DNA of 64,000 nucleotides from the NCBI RefSeq assembly GCF_011752995.1, contig NZ_VWWL01000006.1, positions 1 to 64,000 on the forward strand, given 5' to 3'. The position numbers and the translations under genes are program-made. Below, piece after piece: positions 36,804 through 45,031 of this stretch. Source of the DNA: Burkholderia sp. Ax-1724 (lineage in GTDB: Bacteria; Pseudomonadota; Gammaproteobacteria; Burkholderiales; Burkholderiaceae). The notes beneath the pieces were generated by a model. It saw only the letters and a list, made by a program, of their open reading frames with translations. It had not been told where the DNA came from and ran no database searches. Numbering within the stretch: the first letter of the stretch is position 1; every line of letters begins with the position of its first letter.

Positions 36804-37775
36804 ATGTCAGAAATCATCGAAAAGCATTCCGTCCAGGAGCGCGCGTATGCACTGCTCAAGGCCATGATCGAGGACGGTCGCCTTGCGCCCGGGCAAAAGC
36901 TGCTGGAAGCGCAGGTCTCGAAATCGTTTGGCATCAGCCGGTCGCCGGCGCGCTACGCATTGCAGGCGCTATGCAATGAACGGCTCGTGAAGGAAGCAAG
37001 TGGGCGCGGCTATGAGGTGGCAGGCAAGGTAAAGCCCGGCGTCCCGCGCGAGCGAGCGGTACTCGACGAAGTCAAGATCACCTCCGTGCAGCAGTGGGAG
37101 CGCGTCTATATCGAACTCGAGCGCGAGCTATGCGCCCGGGTAATGTTCGTCTCGGTACGGATCATCGAGGAAAGACTGGCCGAACACTTTGGCGTGAGCC
37201 GCACGGTCGTGCGCGATGTGCTTGCGCGCATGCACAGCGTCGGGCTCGTGACGAAGGATTCGATGGGCCGCTGGATTGCGACGCGCGTCACACCTGACAA
37301 GACCCATCATTTGTATGAACTGCGCTGGCGGCTCGAGCCGGAGGCACTGCAACAGGCAGCAGCACATGTGAGCCGCGACTACGTCGGGCAATTGCGCGAA
37401 ACGGTGGTCGAAGCGCTGGACGGCTTCCCGCGTGAAGGATTCGATACCGACGTCGTCGAGCATGATCTGCATATCCGGTTGCTGTCGCATTGTCCCAATA
37501 GCGAGATCCTGCAGGTGCTCGCGCGTACGCGCATGCTGTTCGCGCCGACCCGCTATCTGTTCGATCCTGTGCTGCGCATTCCGCTTACGTCGATCGAAGA
37601 TGCGTTGAAGGAACACCGGACTATCTACGACCTGCTGCTCGCGAAGAAACCGGCGAAGGCGGCCGCCGCCCTGCACGAGCATCTGAAGCAGGCGGACGCA
37701 CGCTGGCTGCAACGCTTCGAAGGCGCCGCGAACGCGACGCTCGAAGAATTACCGCCGTATTTGACGCGTTTGTGA
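36804..37775 (+). CDS. GntR-family regulator with two winged-helix domains
   Basis: 323 residues, longer than usual FCD regulators (about 230). The first winged helix is at ~10-75 (AYALLKAMIEDGRLAPGQKL with ISRSPARYALQALCNERLVK). A second is at ~95-160 (YIELERELCARVMFVSVRII with VSRTVVRDVLARMHSVGLVT), and an FCD-like helical domain follows to the end. The two heads are clearly homologous. ATG at 36804 follows GAGG; the frame is open upstream to 36642 without homology. Divergent from the FAH/alpha-hydroxyacid genes. Confidence 0.82.
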   Translation: MSEIIEKHSVQERAYALLKAMIEDGRLAPGQKLLEAQVSKSFGISRSPARYALQALCNERLVKEASGRGYEVAGKVKPGVPRERAVLDEVKITSVQQWERVYIELERELCARVMFVSVRIIEERLAEHFGVSRTVVRDVLARMHSVGLVTKDSMGRWIATRVTPDKTHHLYELRWRLEPEALQQAAAHVSRDYVGQLRETVVEALDGFPREGFDTDVVEHDLHIRLLSHCPNSEILQVLARTRMLFAPTRYLFDPVLRIPLTSIEDALKEHRTIYDLLLAKKPAKAAAALHEHLKQADARWLQRFEGAANATLEELPPYLTRL

Positions 37776-38001
37776 TTTATGCAGCGTAATCCGGTTGGGG
37801 CTCCGGTGCTGCAAGTGCCTCAAGAACGTTGACTTATCACGCGCATCCCGATGCGCCCGCATTGCCTCGTGAGCAACGTCCTCGTTCCCTGCGCCTGTTG
37901 TCGATTGACGGTAGGCAGCGCATACTTGCCGGCGTCGCCAGGCAGGCGGCAGTGACGCACGACTGCCAGCCTCACGGCACACGATATTTGTTCGAGGAGA
38001 G

Positions 38002-38640
38002 ATGATGCAGGTTTACGGAAGACGAAATTCGATCAATGTGCAGAAGGTATTGTGGTGCCTCGGCGAACTCGGGCGAATCGAAGGCCGCGATTACGAGCGG
38101 ATCGACGCCGGGCTCGAATTCGGCGTCAACGATACGGCGGCCTATCGCGAGCTCAATCCGAACGGCCTCGTGCCGGCGCTGGTCGACAATGGACGGTCGA
38201 TCTGGGAATCGAACACGATCGTGCGCTATCTCGCGACGGCCTATGGCAATGGCGACCTGTTGCCGCAAGACGCCGGCGAGCGCTCGGAAGTCGAGCGCTG
38301 GATGGACTGGCAGCTCGGTGCGTTATGGGCGACGTTGCGCATTACGTTTCTCGGCTTGACTCGCGTGCCCGAGGAAAAGCGCGATTACGCCGCGATACGC
38401 AACGCATTCGCCGAGTCCGCGCGGCTGCTCCGGATTGTCGACGCGCGGCTCGACACGCATTCGCATCTCGCGCTCGATCGCTTCACGCTCGCCGACATCG
38501 GCGTCGCGCTCGCCGCGCATCGTTGGTACTCGCTGGCCGAGCGCTTCGCCTCCACGCTCGATGCGCAGCCGGAGATGCCGTCGGTGGCGCGCTGGCTCGA
38601 CGCGCAGCGCGCGCGTCCGGCGTTTCCGGACCAGAACTGA
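38002..38640 (+). CDS. Glutathione S-transferase family protein
   Basis: 212 residues. The N-terminal thioredoxin-like domain MQVYGRRNSINVQKVLWCLG and the glutathione-binding NPNGLVPALVDNGRSIWESN with TIVRYLA are typical, followed by an all-helical C-terminal domain with FTLADIGVALAAHRWY. The start region RRNSINVQKV places the catalytic Ser/Asn near residue 9, as in beta/theta-type enzymes. GGAGAG lies before tandem ATGs (38002, 38005). It stands alone between unlike neighbours; substrate unknown. Confidence 0.87.
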   Translation: MMQVYGRRNSINVQKVLWCLGELGRIEGRDYERIDAGLEFGVNDTAAYRELNPNGLVPALVDNGRSIWESNTIVRYLATAYGNGDLLPQDAGERSEVERWMDWQLGALWATLRITFLGLTRVPEEKRDYAAIRNAFAESARLLRIVDARLDTHSHLALDRFTLADIGVALAAHRWYSLAERFASTLDAQPEMPSVARWLDAQRARPAFPDQN

Positions 38641-38657
38641 CAATCGATCAACCAGAT

Positions 38658-38689
38658 CGCTAAACCCACCCACGTATCCGGGTTTAGCG
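38658..38689 (+). terminator. Hairpin after the GST gene
   Basis: CGCTAAACCC and GGGTTTAGCG form a perfect 10-bp stem with a 12-base loop, 18 bases after the GST stop. No long T-run follows, so it may be a weak or Rho-assisted terminator for the GST gene. Confidence 0.5.
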
Positions 38690-38818
38690 CGTCCTTCGGA
38701 CAGCGGCCGTACGCAAGCGCGGCAATGAAATTGTCGACACTCGCCGCGCGGCAACAGAAGCGGTAAAACCCATTGCGTTCATCAACGGTAACCCGTCGAA
38801 AAGTGTTGCTGCGCGGCT

Positions 38819-40177
38819 TCAACTGCCGTGGCGCGGCTTCAGAGCCGCAGCCGGAACATCGCCCAACGCAGTCTCATCCGACTCGCCCCCTTCGATGCGC
38901 TCGAGCCTGCCGACAACAAACAGATACGAAAAAGCACCGAGCAGCGAAAGTGCCGCGACATAGGTCAGCGCGACCTCGAACGAGCCGGTGCGCTTGATCA
39001 TCCAGCCGATGGCCAGCGGCGTGACGATGCTCGCGAGATTGCCGCACAGATTGAAGATGCCGCCGCTGATACCCATCGCGTGTTTCGGCGAGACGTCGCC
39101 GACGATACACCACCCCAGGTTGCCGACACCCTTTGCGAAGAAAGCGAGCGACATCACGAGAATCACGATCACGGAAGAATGCACGTAATTCGCCGCGACG
39201 ATCGTACTCGACAGCACGAGGCCGCCGATGATCGGCGTCTTGCGGGCCGCCGTAAGACTGAAGCCGCGCTTGAGCATCCAGTCGGACCACAGGCCGCCGA
39301 CGAGTCCACCGACGCATCCGGCCACGGCGGGTATCGCCGCCGCAATGCCCACCTTCAGTATCGACATGCCCTTGGCCTCGACGAGGTAGGTCGGGAACCA
39401 CGTGAGGAAGAACCACGTAATCGACGTCAGGCAGAACTGTCCGATATAGATGCCGATCATCATGCGGTTGGCGGCAATTGCGCGGACCTCGCGCCAGCGG
39501 AACGGCCGCGGGCTGTCGCCCATCGTCGGGAGTCCGCCGCCGGCGGCGATGTAGTCGAGTTCGGCCGCATTCACGCGGTGATCGGACTGCGGCTCGCGCA
39601 CCGATTTCAGCCACCAGAGCCCGATCAGCACACCGATCGCGCCTGTCGTGAAGAACACGTAGTGCCAGCCCCAGCGGCTGACCGTATAGGTCATGACCGG
39701 AGTGAAAACGGCCAGCGCGAAATATTGCGCCAACTGGAAGATCGACGTCGCGAGGCCGCGTTCGGTACTCGGAAACCACATGACCGTCAGACGACTGTTG
39801 CACGGGAACGCCGGCGATTCGGCAGCGCCCATCAGGAAGCGCAACGCGAAGAGCGCGGCGAACGCCGACGCGAACAGGTGCACGTATCCCTGCAGAAACG
39901 TGAGCACCGACCACGCAATGAGGCTCAGGCCCAGCACGATCCGCGCGCCGAACCGGTCCAGAATCAGCCCGCCGGGAATCTGCATGCCGGTGTAGGTCCA
40001 GCCGAATGCCGAAAACGCAATGCCCATGGTGAGCGCGTCGAAGCCGAGTTCATGCCGCATGCTCGGCGCCGCGATCGACAACGTCGCCCGGTCCACGTAA
40101 TTGAACACGGTGACGATAAAGATCATCGCCAGGATGAACCATCGCACGTTTGTCCGTCTGGTTGTATTCGCTACCAC
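38819..40177 (-). CDS. MFS transporter (ACS family) with LacI-type operator upstream
   Basis: 452 residues, 12 membrane segments. The TM1 motif FNYVDRATLSIAAPSMRHEL and the A-motif region GGLILDRFGARIVLG belong to anion:cation symporters such as glucarate/galactarate or galactonate carriers. I choose GTG at 40177, preceded by GAGGAGA seven bases away; the frame is open to 40252 but without homology. About 100 bases upstream is the promoter-embedded palindrome shared with the talarate dehydratase gene, so it probably imports the same aldarate. Confidence 0.87.
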   Translation of the reverse strand: MVANTTRRTNVRWFILAMIFIVTVFNYVDRATLSIAAPSMRHELGFDALTMGIAFSAFGWTYTGMQIPGGLILDRFGARIVLGLSLIAWSVLTFLQGYVHLFASAFAALFALRFLMGAAESPAFPCNSRLTVMWFPSTERGLATSIFQLAQYFALAVFTPVMTYTVSRWGWHYVFFTTGAIGVLIGLWWLKSVREPQSDHRVNAAELDYIAAGGGLPTMGDSPRPFRWREVRAIAANRMMIGIYIGQFCLTSITWFFLTWFPTYLVEAKGMSILKVGIAAAIPAVAGCVGGLVGGLWSDWMLKRGFSLTAARKTPIIGGLVLSSTIVAANYVHSSVIVILVMSLAFFAKGVGNLGWCIVGDVSPKHAMGISGGIFNLCGNLASIVTPLAIGWMIKRTGSFEVALTYVAALSLLGAFSYLFVVGRLERIEGGESDETALGDVPAAALKPRHGS

Positions 40178-40269
40178 TGCCCTGTCTCCTCGATTCCTTG
40201 CTGATCCTGTTCGATTGCCGGCGGCTCGTGCCGGACGGCACGCCGCGTCCACGTATCCATGCGGACTCG

Positions 40270-40297
40270 ATCATACAATGATTGCGCAATCATTCAA
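40270..40297 (-). promoter_or_regulatory. Sigma70-type promoter with embedded LacI-type operator
   Basis: On the minus strand TTGAAT (40292-40297) and TATGAT (40270-40275) are 16 bases apart, and the perfect 18-bp palindrome AATGATTGCGCAATCATT (40277-40294) fills the spacer. The central CG is typical of LacI-family sites. This faces the MFS gene starting at 40177. The rest of the gap to 40499 holds nothing I recognise. Confidence 0.72.
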
Positions 40298-40499
40298 ACG
40301 AAACTGATTACGCGATCGCCATGGTTTGCACCGATCTGCCTTGATGGTCGTCAACCGGGGGATTCAATTTGCAGCGGCGGCAGATCATCCCGCAGCGTTG
40401 CAGCCAGGTATGGGAGCCGCCGGATAGCCTGGCAGCGACGACGAAAACACACCGGCAAGATTGCCGGGCGCGCCGATCAACGCCAGGCGTTGCCGATCC

Positions 40500-41831
40500 C
40501 TATTGCAATTGGGCGCTTTGCCGCGTTGCCGTCTCTTTCTGTCCCAATGCAAGCGCGGCAATGAGGCTAATCGCGGCATTGACCGCCAGCCAGACACCGA
40601 CCATGGCATTGCTGTGGAAGGTATGCGTCAACCACGTGAGAATGGCGGGCGTGAAGCCGCCCAGAACCGCGGCCGCCACCGCCTGTGCGAATGCATAGCC
40701 GGACGTGCGCGCGCTCGGCGGCACCAGTTCGACCATCGCGGCCACCTGCACGGAGCTGTACGCCGCGTAGATGAACGAGAACCACAGCTCGACGACCGCG
40801 AACTTGAACACGGTGGGTTGCGCAGCGAGCCACGACATCATCGGATAGGCGCTCAGCCCTGCCAGAAGGGTCACGACGATCAGGACCGTGCGGCGATTGA
40901 AACGATCCGCCACCACGGCCATGATGGGCAGACAGATCAGCACCGACAGTCCGCCGAAAAAGAGAATGATGAATCCCGCGGATTCTCCGAGGTTCAGACT
41001 CTTGATGAACGTCGGCGCATACGTGGTAATGGTCTGTGAAGTGACGGTGGCGAGCGCCACCATGCCCATGCACAGGGCAATGGTTCGCCAACCCGAAACG
41101 AGGCTCGTGCAGATCTCCCCTACTGTCGGCGTCTTCTTTTTCGCGGCGAACACCGATGTTTCGGCAAGACTGGAGCGCAACCAGAACATTACGGGAATGA
41201 CCGCGCAGCCCAGCAGAAGCGGAATCCGCCATCCCCATGCGTGCAACTCGTGCGGCGCGAGCAGATAAAGCAGGACGAGGCCGACGAGCGAAGCCGCCAT
41301 CACGGAGAGTTGCTGGCTGCCCGCCTGCCAGCAGGTGAAGAACGCGCGCCGCTTCGGCGGAGCGATTTCCGCCAGATAGACCACGACGCCGCCGAGTTCG
41401 GCTCCCGCGGAAAAGCCCTGCAGCAAACGCCCAAGCAGCACGATAACCGGCGCGGCCAGCCCGATGCTCCGGTATGAAGGCGTGCACGCGACGGAAATGA
41501 TGCCGAGCGACATCAGCGACAGGGCGAGGATCAGGCCGTTGCGCCGCCCATGACGATCGGTGTAGGCGCCGAGCACGATGGCCCCGATCGGCCGCGCGAG
41601 AAACCCGAACGCGAAGGTCATCAGCGACATCATCAGGGAAACGTACTCGCTGTCGCTCGGAAAATACGTTTGGGCGATGTACCTGGCGTAGTAGCCATAG
41701 ATCATGAAATCGTAGATTTCGAGCGCATTGCCGGCCACCACCTGGATGATCGGCCTCATGGCCGCGCCCGGCTTCCCGGTCGCGTCGGCGGCGGCCGTAA
41801 GCCCATGGGATGCAACCGTCACGTCCTTCAT
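40500..41831 (-). CDS. MFS transporter (MHS family, carboxylate:H+ symporter)
   Basis: 443 residues with 12 membrane segments. NALEIYDFMIYGYYARYIAQTYFP and FLARPIGAIVLGAYTDRHGRRNGL are hallmarks of the MHS group (citrate, shikimate, alpha-ketoglutarate and proline/betaine carriers). GFSAGAELGGVVVYLAEIAP is the matching TM4 region. Two palindromes related to the 18-bp operator lie 140-180 bases upstream, which places it in the local LacI regulon, probably as a second aldarate/carboxylate importer. Confidence 0.87.
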   Translation of the reverse strand: MKDVTVASHGLTAAADATGKPGAAMRPIIQVVAGNALEIYDFMIYGYYARYIAQTYFPSDSEYVSLMMSLMTFAFGFLARPIGAIVLGAYTDRHGRRNGLILALSLMSLGIISVACTPSYRSIGLAAPVIVLLGRLLQGFSAGAELGGVVVYLAEIAPPKRRAFFTCWQAGSQQLSVMAASLVGLVLLYLLAPHELHAWGWRIPLLLGCAVIPVMFWLRSSLAETSVFAAKKKTPTVGEICTSLVSGWRTIALCMGMVALATVTSQTITTYAPTFIKSLNLGESAGFIILFFGGLSVLICLPIMAVVADRFNRRTVLIVVTLLAGLSAYPMMSWLAAQPTVFKFAVVELWFSFIYAAYSSVQVAAMVELVPPSARTSGYAFAQAVAAAVLGGFTPAILTWLTHTFHSNAMVGVWLAVNAAISLIAALALGQKETATRQSAQLQ

Positions 41832-41971
41832 CTCCCGCTCCTGTGAAAGTGAGATGTATCCGTCGATTGCGCCGCACCTGTCTCCGGCAAGGCGCGAGAG
41901 TCACGCCCTTTCGCCTGAATCTCGCTGTCTTGCACAGGGTCGCCAGTTACCGCCCGGCACCAGAAGGCAAA

Positions 41972-42013
41972 AAAGATTGCGCAATCATTTCAGTCAATGG
42001 TTGCGCAATCTTT
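41972..42013 (-). promoter_or_regulatory. Tandem LacI-type operators upstream of the MHS transporter
   Basis: AAAGATTGCGCAATCATT (41972-41989) and AATGGTTGCGCAATCTTT (41996-42013) are one- and two-base variants of the perfect 18-bp palindrome found at 40277 and 43309. Their centres are 24 bases apart. A TTGACT on the minus strand between them could be a -35 box. They lie between the MHS gene start (41831) and the regulator stop (42100). Confidence 0.65.
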
Positions 42014-42099
42014 CATCCGGTGCAACTCGGGTTAACGTGCAAACGTCCCGCCCGGAGGAGCCATCTGTCAGCCTGTCAGCCCCCTGCCCGTCTCCGCCG

Positions 42100-43143
42100 T
42101 CAAGCGCTGTCCCGGTCGACGATTGAAAAGCCAGTATCGATCTTCACGGTATCGAGGCCCGCCTGCGACTTGCCGGCGAAGCGCGTGAGGAGCGCCGTCG
42201 CGGCATTCCTGCCGATCGTCGCCCCGTCGACCCGGACCGTCGACAAGGCCGGAAAAACGTGCGCGGCGGTGCTCAGATCGCCGAACCCCATCACCGCGAG
42301 ATCCTTGGGTACGCGCAGGCCGCGGCTCGCGGCTTCCGCCAGTACGCCTTGCGCGAGCGTGTCGGAACTGCAGACCACGATCTCGGGAAACCCGGTAACC
42401 ATCATCCGGCCCACGCCCTCCCTGCCTGCCTGCAATGTTGCCGGTGCCTGCAGCACCTCGAACGGCACGTCGGTCAGGCCATGGCGGCCGAGTTCCCGGA
42501 TAAGGCTTTGGCAACGGCGCAGGCCACGCGGATCGTTGACCGAGAGGACCCCAAACCGCTTGTATCCCTTGTCGAGAAGATGCCGCGCCACCTTGATGCC
42601 CACTTTTTCGTGTGAAAAGCCGATCACGATATCGATCGGCTTGTCGGTCAGATCCCATATCTCGACCACCGGTATCCGCGCATTCTTGAGCCGCTCGACG
42701 GTCGCGTCGGTGTGACTCGTGCCGGCCAGCACGATCCCGTCGGGCCGGCGTCCGAGAATCGCTTCGACAAGCGCCTCTTCCTGGGCGCTGGAGTACCCGG
42801 TCAGCCCGATCAGCGACTGATAACCCGAGGCTGTCAGGCCGTCCATCAACGCCTGTACGGTGTCGGCAAAAATCGAGTTGGCGATCGTCGGCAGCAGAAT
42901 CGCAACCAGACGACTCCGGCTGCTCGCCAGGCCGCCCGCCAGCATGTTCGGCACGTAGCCCGTCGCTCTCACGGCCTCGAGCACTTTTCTCGCCGTATCG
43001 CTGCGCACGAGCTCGGGACGATGCAGCGCCCGCGACACGGTCATGGGCGCGACCCCTGCCACGCGGGCGACATCGATTAACGTCACGCTCCCCGCCTGCT
43101 CGGCGACGGCGGCGGGTTGGCTGCGCGCGGATTTCTTTGCCAT
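42100..43143 (-). CDS. LacI-family transcriptional regulator of the aldarate genes
   Basis: 347 residues. The N-terminal headpiece VTLIDVARVAGVAPMTVSRALHRP with the hinge helix near NMLAGGLASSRS is followed by a periplasmic-binding-protein-like effector domain (VAILLPTIANSIFADTVQAL, VVEIWDLTDKPIDIVIGFSH). AGGAG precedes the ATG by six bases. Four copies of one palindrome lie around this gene, before the MHS, ACS and enolase genes, making it their likely repressor. The inducer is probably galactarate, talarate or a derived oxo acid (inference). Confidence 0.9.
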   Translation of the reverse strand: MAKKSARSQPAAVAEQAGSVTLIDVARVAGVAPMTVSRALHRPELVRSDTARKVLEAVRATGYVPNMLAGGLASSRSRLVAILLPTIANSIFADTVQALMDGLTASGYQSLIGLTGYSSAQEEALVEAILGRRPDGIVLAGTSHTDATVERLKNARIPVVEIWDLTDKPIDIVIGFSHEKVGIKVARHLLDKGYKRFGVLSVNDPRGLRRCQSLIRELGRHGLTDVPFEVLQAPATLQAGREGVGRMMVTGFPEIVVCSSDTLAQGVLAEAASRGLRVPKDLAVMGFGDLSTAAHVFPALSTVRVDGATIGRNAATALLTRFAGKSQAGLDTVKIDTGFSIVDRDSA

Positions 43144-43305
43144 TCAGGCTCCTGTTGTCATGCCCGCAATTCTAGCGATGATCTGCCGGAATCCCGAATC
43201 CCAATCCGGCTTCGACACCTCGGGCTTCCCCCCATTTCAGGCCCCCCTCCTCCGTTGAATCGGCTCGCTCAGTGTAAACCACGACGATTTCGCCACCCGC
43301 CATAC

Positions 43306-43333
43306 TTGAATGATTGCGCAATCATTGTATGAT
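43306..43333 (+). promoter_or_regulatory. Sigma70-type promoter with embedded LacI-type operator
   Basis: TTGAAT (43306-43311) and TATGAT (43328-43333) with a 16-base spacer. The perfect palindrome AATGATTGCGCAATCATT occupies 43309-43326, so repressor binding would block RNA polymerase directly. The architecture is identical to that at 40270-40297. It drives the enolase-superfamily gene starting at 43397 and lies about 165 bases from the regulator start. Confidence 0.75.
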
Positions 43334-43396
43334 CGAGGCATGCGCTTGAGCCATACATTCGCGGCTCGCCTTTTCAATCGCACAGGAATCTCGCTC

Positions 43397-44560
43397 ATGA
43401 ACATCAACGACAATCTGACATCCGGCACGGCGACAGGCGACCGCATTGCCTGGGTTCGTATTGCGTCCACCTTTCTGCCGCTCGCCACCCCGATCAGCGA
43501 TGCCAAGGTGCTCACCGGCCGTCAGAAGCCGATGACTGAAATCGCCATCCTCTTTGTCGAAATCGAAACGACTGACGGTCATCGCGGTCTGGGCTTCAGC
43601 TATTCGAAGCGTGCCGGGGGCCCGGGCCAGTTCGCGCACGCGAAGGAAATCGCGCCGACGCTGATCGGCGAGGACCCGAGCGACATTGCCAAGCTATGGA
43701 ACAAGCTCGCCTGGGCCGGGGCCTCGGTCGGCAGAAGCGGCATGGCGGTGCAGGCGATCGGCGCATTCGACGTCGCACTGTGGGACCTGAAGGCCAAACG
43801 CGCCAACCTGTCGCTCGCGAAGCTGCTCGGCTCGCAGCGGGACTCCGTGCGCTGCTACAACACCTCGGGCGGCTTCCTGCACACGCCGCTCGACCAGTTG
43901 CTGGCCAATACCGACGCATCACGCGAAAAGGGCATCGGCGGCATCAAGCTGAAGGTCGGGCAACCCGATTGCGCGCTCGACATTCACCGCGTCGAAACGG
44001 TGCGCAAGCATCTGGGCGACACGTTCCCGCTGATGGTCGACGCGAACCAGCAATGGGACCGCCCCACCGCGCAGCGCATGTGCCGTACGTTCGAGCCATT
44101 CAATCTGGTCTGGATCGAAGAGCCGCTCGACTGCTACGACGCGGAAGGCCATGCCGCACTGGCCGCGCAGTTCGATACGCCGATCGCCACGGGCGAGATG
44201 CTCACGAGCGTGGCCGAGCACTGGGAGTTCATCAAACTGCGCGGGGCCGACTATCTGATGCCCGACGCACCGCGTGTCGGCGGCATCACGCCGTTCCTCA
44301 AGATTGCCGGGCTGGCCGAGCACGCGGGCTTGATGCTGGGGCCGCACTTCGCGATGGAGTTGCACGTGCATCTCGCGGCCTGCTATCCGACCGAGCCCTG
44401 GGTCGAGCATTTCGAATGGCTCGAACCCCTGTTCAACGAAAAGCTCGAAACGCGCGCCGGCCGGATGATCGTGCCGACGCGGCCCGGGCTCGGCCTGACA
44501 CTCAGCGACCGCGTCGCCGGCTGGACGGCCCAGGAAGTGGAATTCGGCCAGCGCGCCTGA
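43397..44560 (+). CDS. Enolase-superfamily dehydratase (L-talarate/galactarate dehydratase-like)
   Basis: 387 residues of the mandelate racemase type. The acid/base lysine motif GIKLKVGQ has Lys184 and Lys186. Metal ligands are Asp215 (MVDANQQWD), Glu241 (WIEEPLD) and Glu267 (ATGEML), and the general-base His317 is in GPHFAME. The spacing of these residues matches talarate/galactarate dehydratases, which dehydrate meso-galactarate or L-talarate to 5-keto-4-deoxy-glucarate. CAGGA precedes the ATG; an ATG at 43310 lies inside the operator and is rejected. Regulated by the LacI-type site. Confidence 0.87.
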   Translation: MNINDNLTSGTATGDRIAWVRIASTFLPLATPISDAKVLTGRQKPMTEIAILFVEIETTDGHRGLGFSYSKRAGGPGQFAHAKEIAPTLIGEDPSDIAKLWNKLAWAGASVGRSGMAVQAIGAFDVALWDLKAKRANLSLAKLLGSQRDSVRCYNTSGGFLHTPLDQLLANTDASREKGIGGIKLKVGQPDCALDIHRVETVRKHLGDTFPLMVDANQQWDRPTAQRMCRTFEPFNLVWIEEPLDCYDAEGHAALAAQFDTPIATGEMLTSVAEHWEFIKLRGADYLMPDAPRVGGITPFLKIAGLAEHAGLMLGPHFAMELHVHLAACYPTEPWVEHFEWLEPLFNEKLETRAGRMIVPTRPGLGLTLSDRVAGWTAQEVEFGQRA

Positions 44561-44565
44561 GGTGT

Positions 44566-44608
44566 GCCGCAGGGCGGTGTCCGCGAAATCCGGACGCCGC
44601 CCTGCGGC
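44566..44608 (+). terminator. Long hairpin after the dehydratase gene
   Basis: GCCGCAGGGCGGTGTCCG and CGGACGCCGCCCTGCGGC pair over 18 bp (one G-U) around a seven-base loop, five bases after the stop. No U-run follows, so it may protect the mRNA 3' end or act with Rho. The following ~260 bases to 44870 contain no gene that I can recognise. Confidence 0.6.
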
Positions 44609-44871
44609 CGACCGGCCAACGTCCTGTCAGAGCCTCTGCGTCGCCGAGGCATTCACCGGAAAACAGCCTGCGACGAGCATCACGAGCGCCACGACCAGTC
44701 TCTGAAGTTGAATCAGAACGACGCTCACCCAATGCAGAGACGCTCGCGAAAGCGACACGCCAATCCCCATCGCTCAACGCGTCTCTCTCTTCCATTTTCC
44801 GTTGACAGCCGGCATCGACATCGCTCGATCTCGTCCATCCCTCTCGCCGGCTAAACGCGCCTTTTGCGTGC

Positions 44872-44921
44872 TCTGAAAATGCTGAAACCCGCTTTTTAAG
44901 ATGTCCGATTGAGCGCACAGT
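44872..44921. promoter_or_regulatory. Shared regulatory element, copy 1 (before the MFS gene)
   Basis: 44881-44921 (41 bases) matches 48274-48314 at 37 positions, with a 23-base identical core AGATGTCCGATTGAGCGCAC plus AGT. It overlaps a TCTGAAAATGCTGAAA motif (44872-44887). The element lies 111 bases before the MFS start. Its partner lies between a LysR gene and an enolase-family gene, so it is probably the operator/promoter through which a LysR regulator controls both units. Confidence 0.65.
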
Positions 44922-45031
44922 GCTCTCGAATCGAACGTCGCGAACGCCTTGCCGGAGTCTCGATCAATCAGCGTGCGCGGTGTTGACCAGCAATCAGAAG
45001 AGTCCGGCGCGAGCCGGTAAAGGAGACAGGG

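Noticed and set aside
43310..43396. Upstream ATG for the talarate dehydratase-like gene
   Set aside because: The ATG lies within the operator and between the -35 and -10 boxes, so it cannot be on the transcript.
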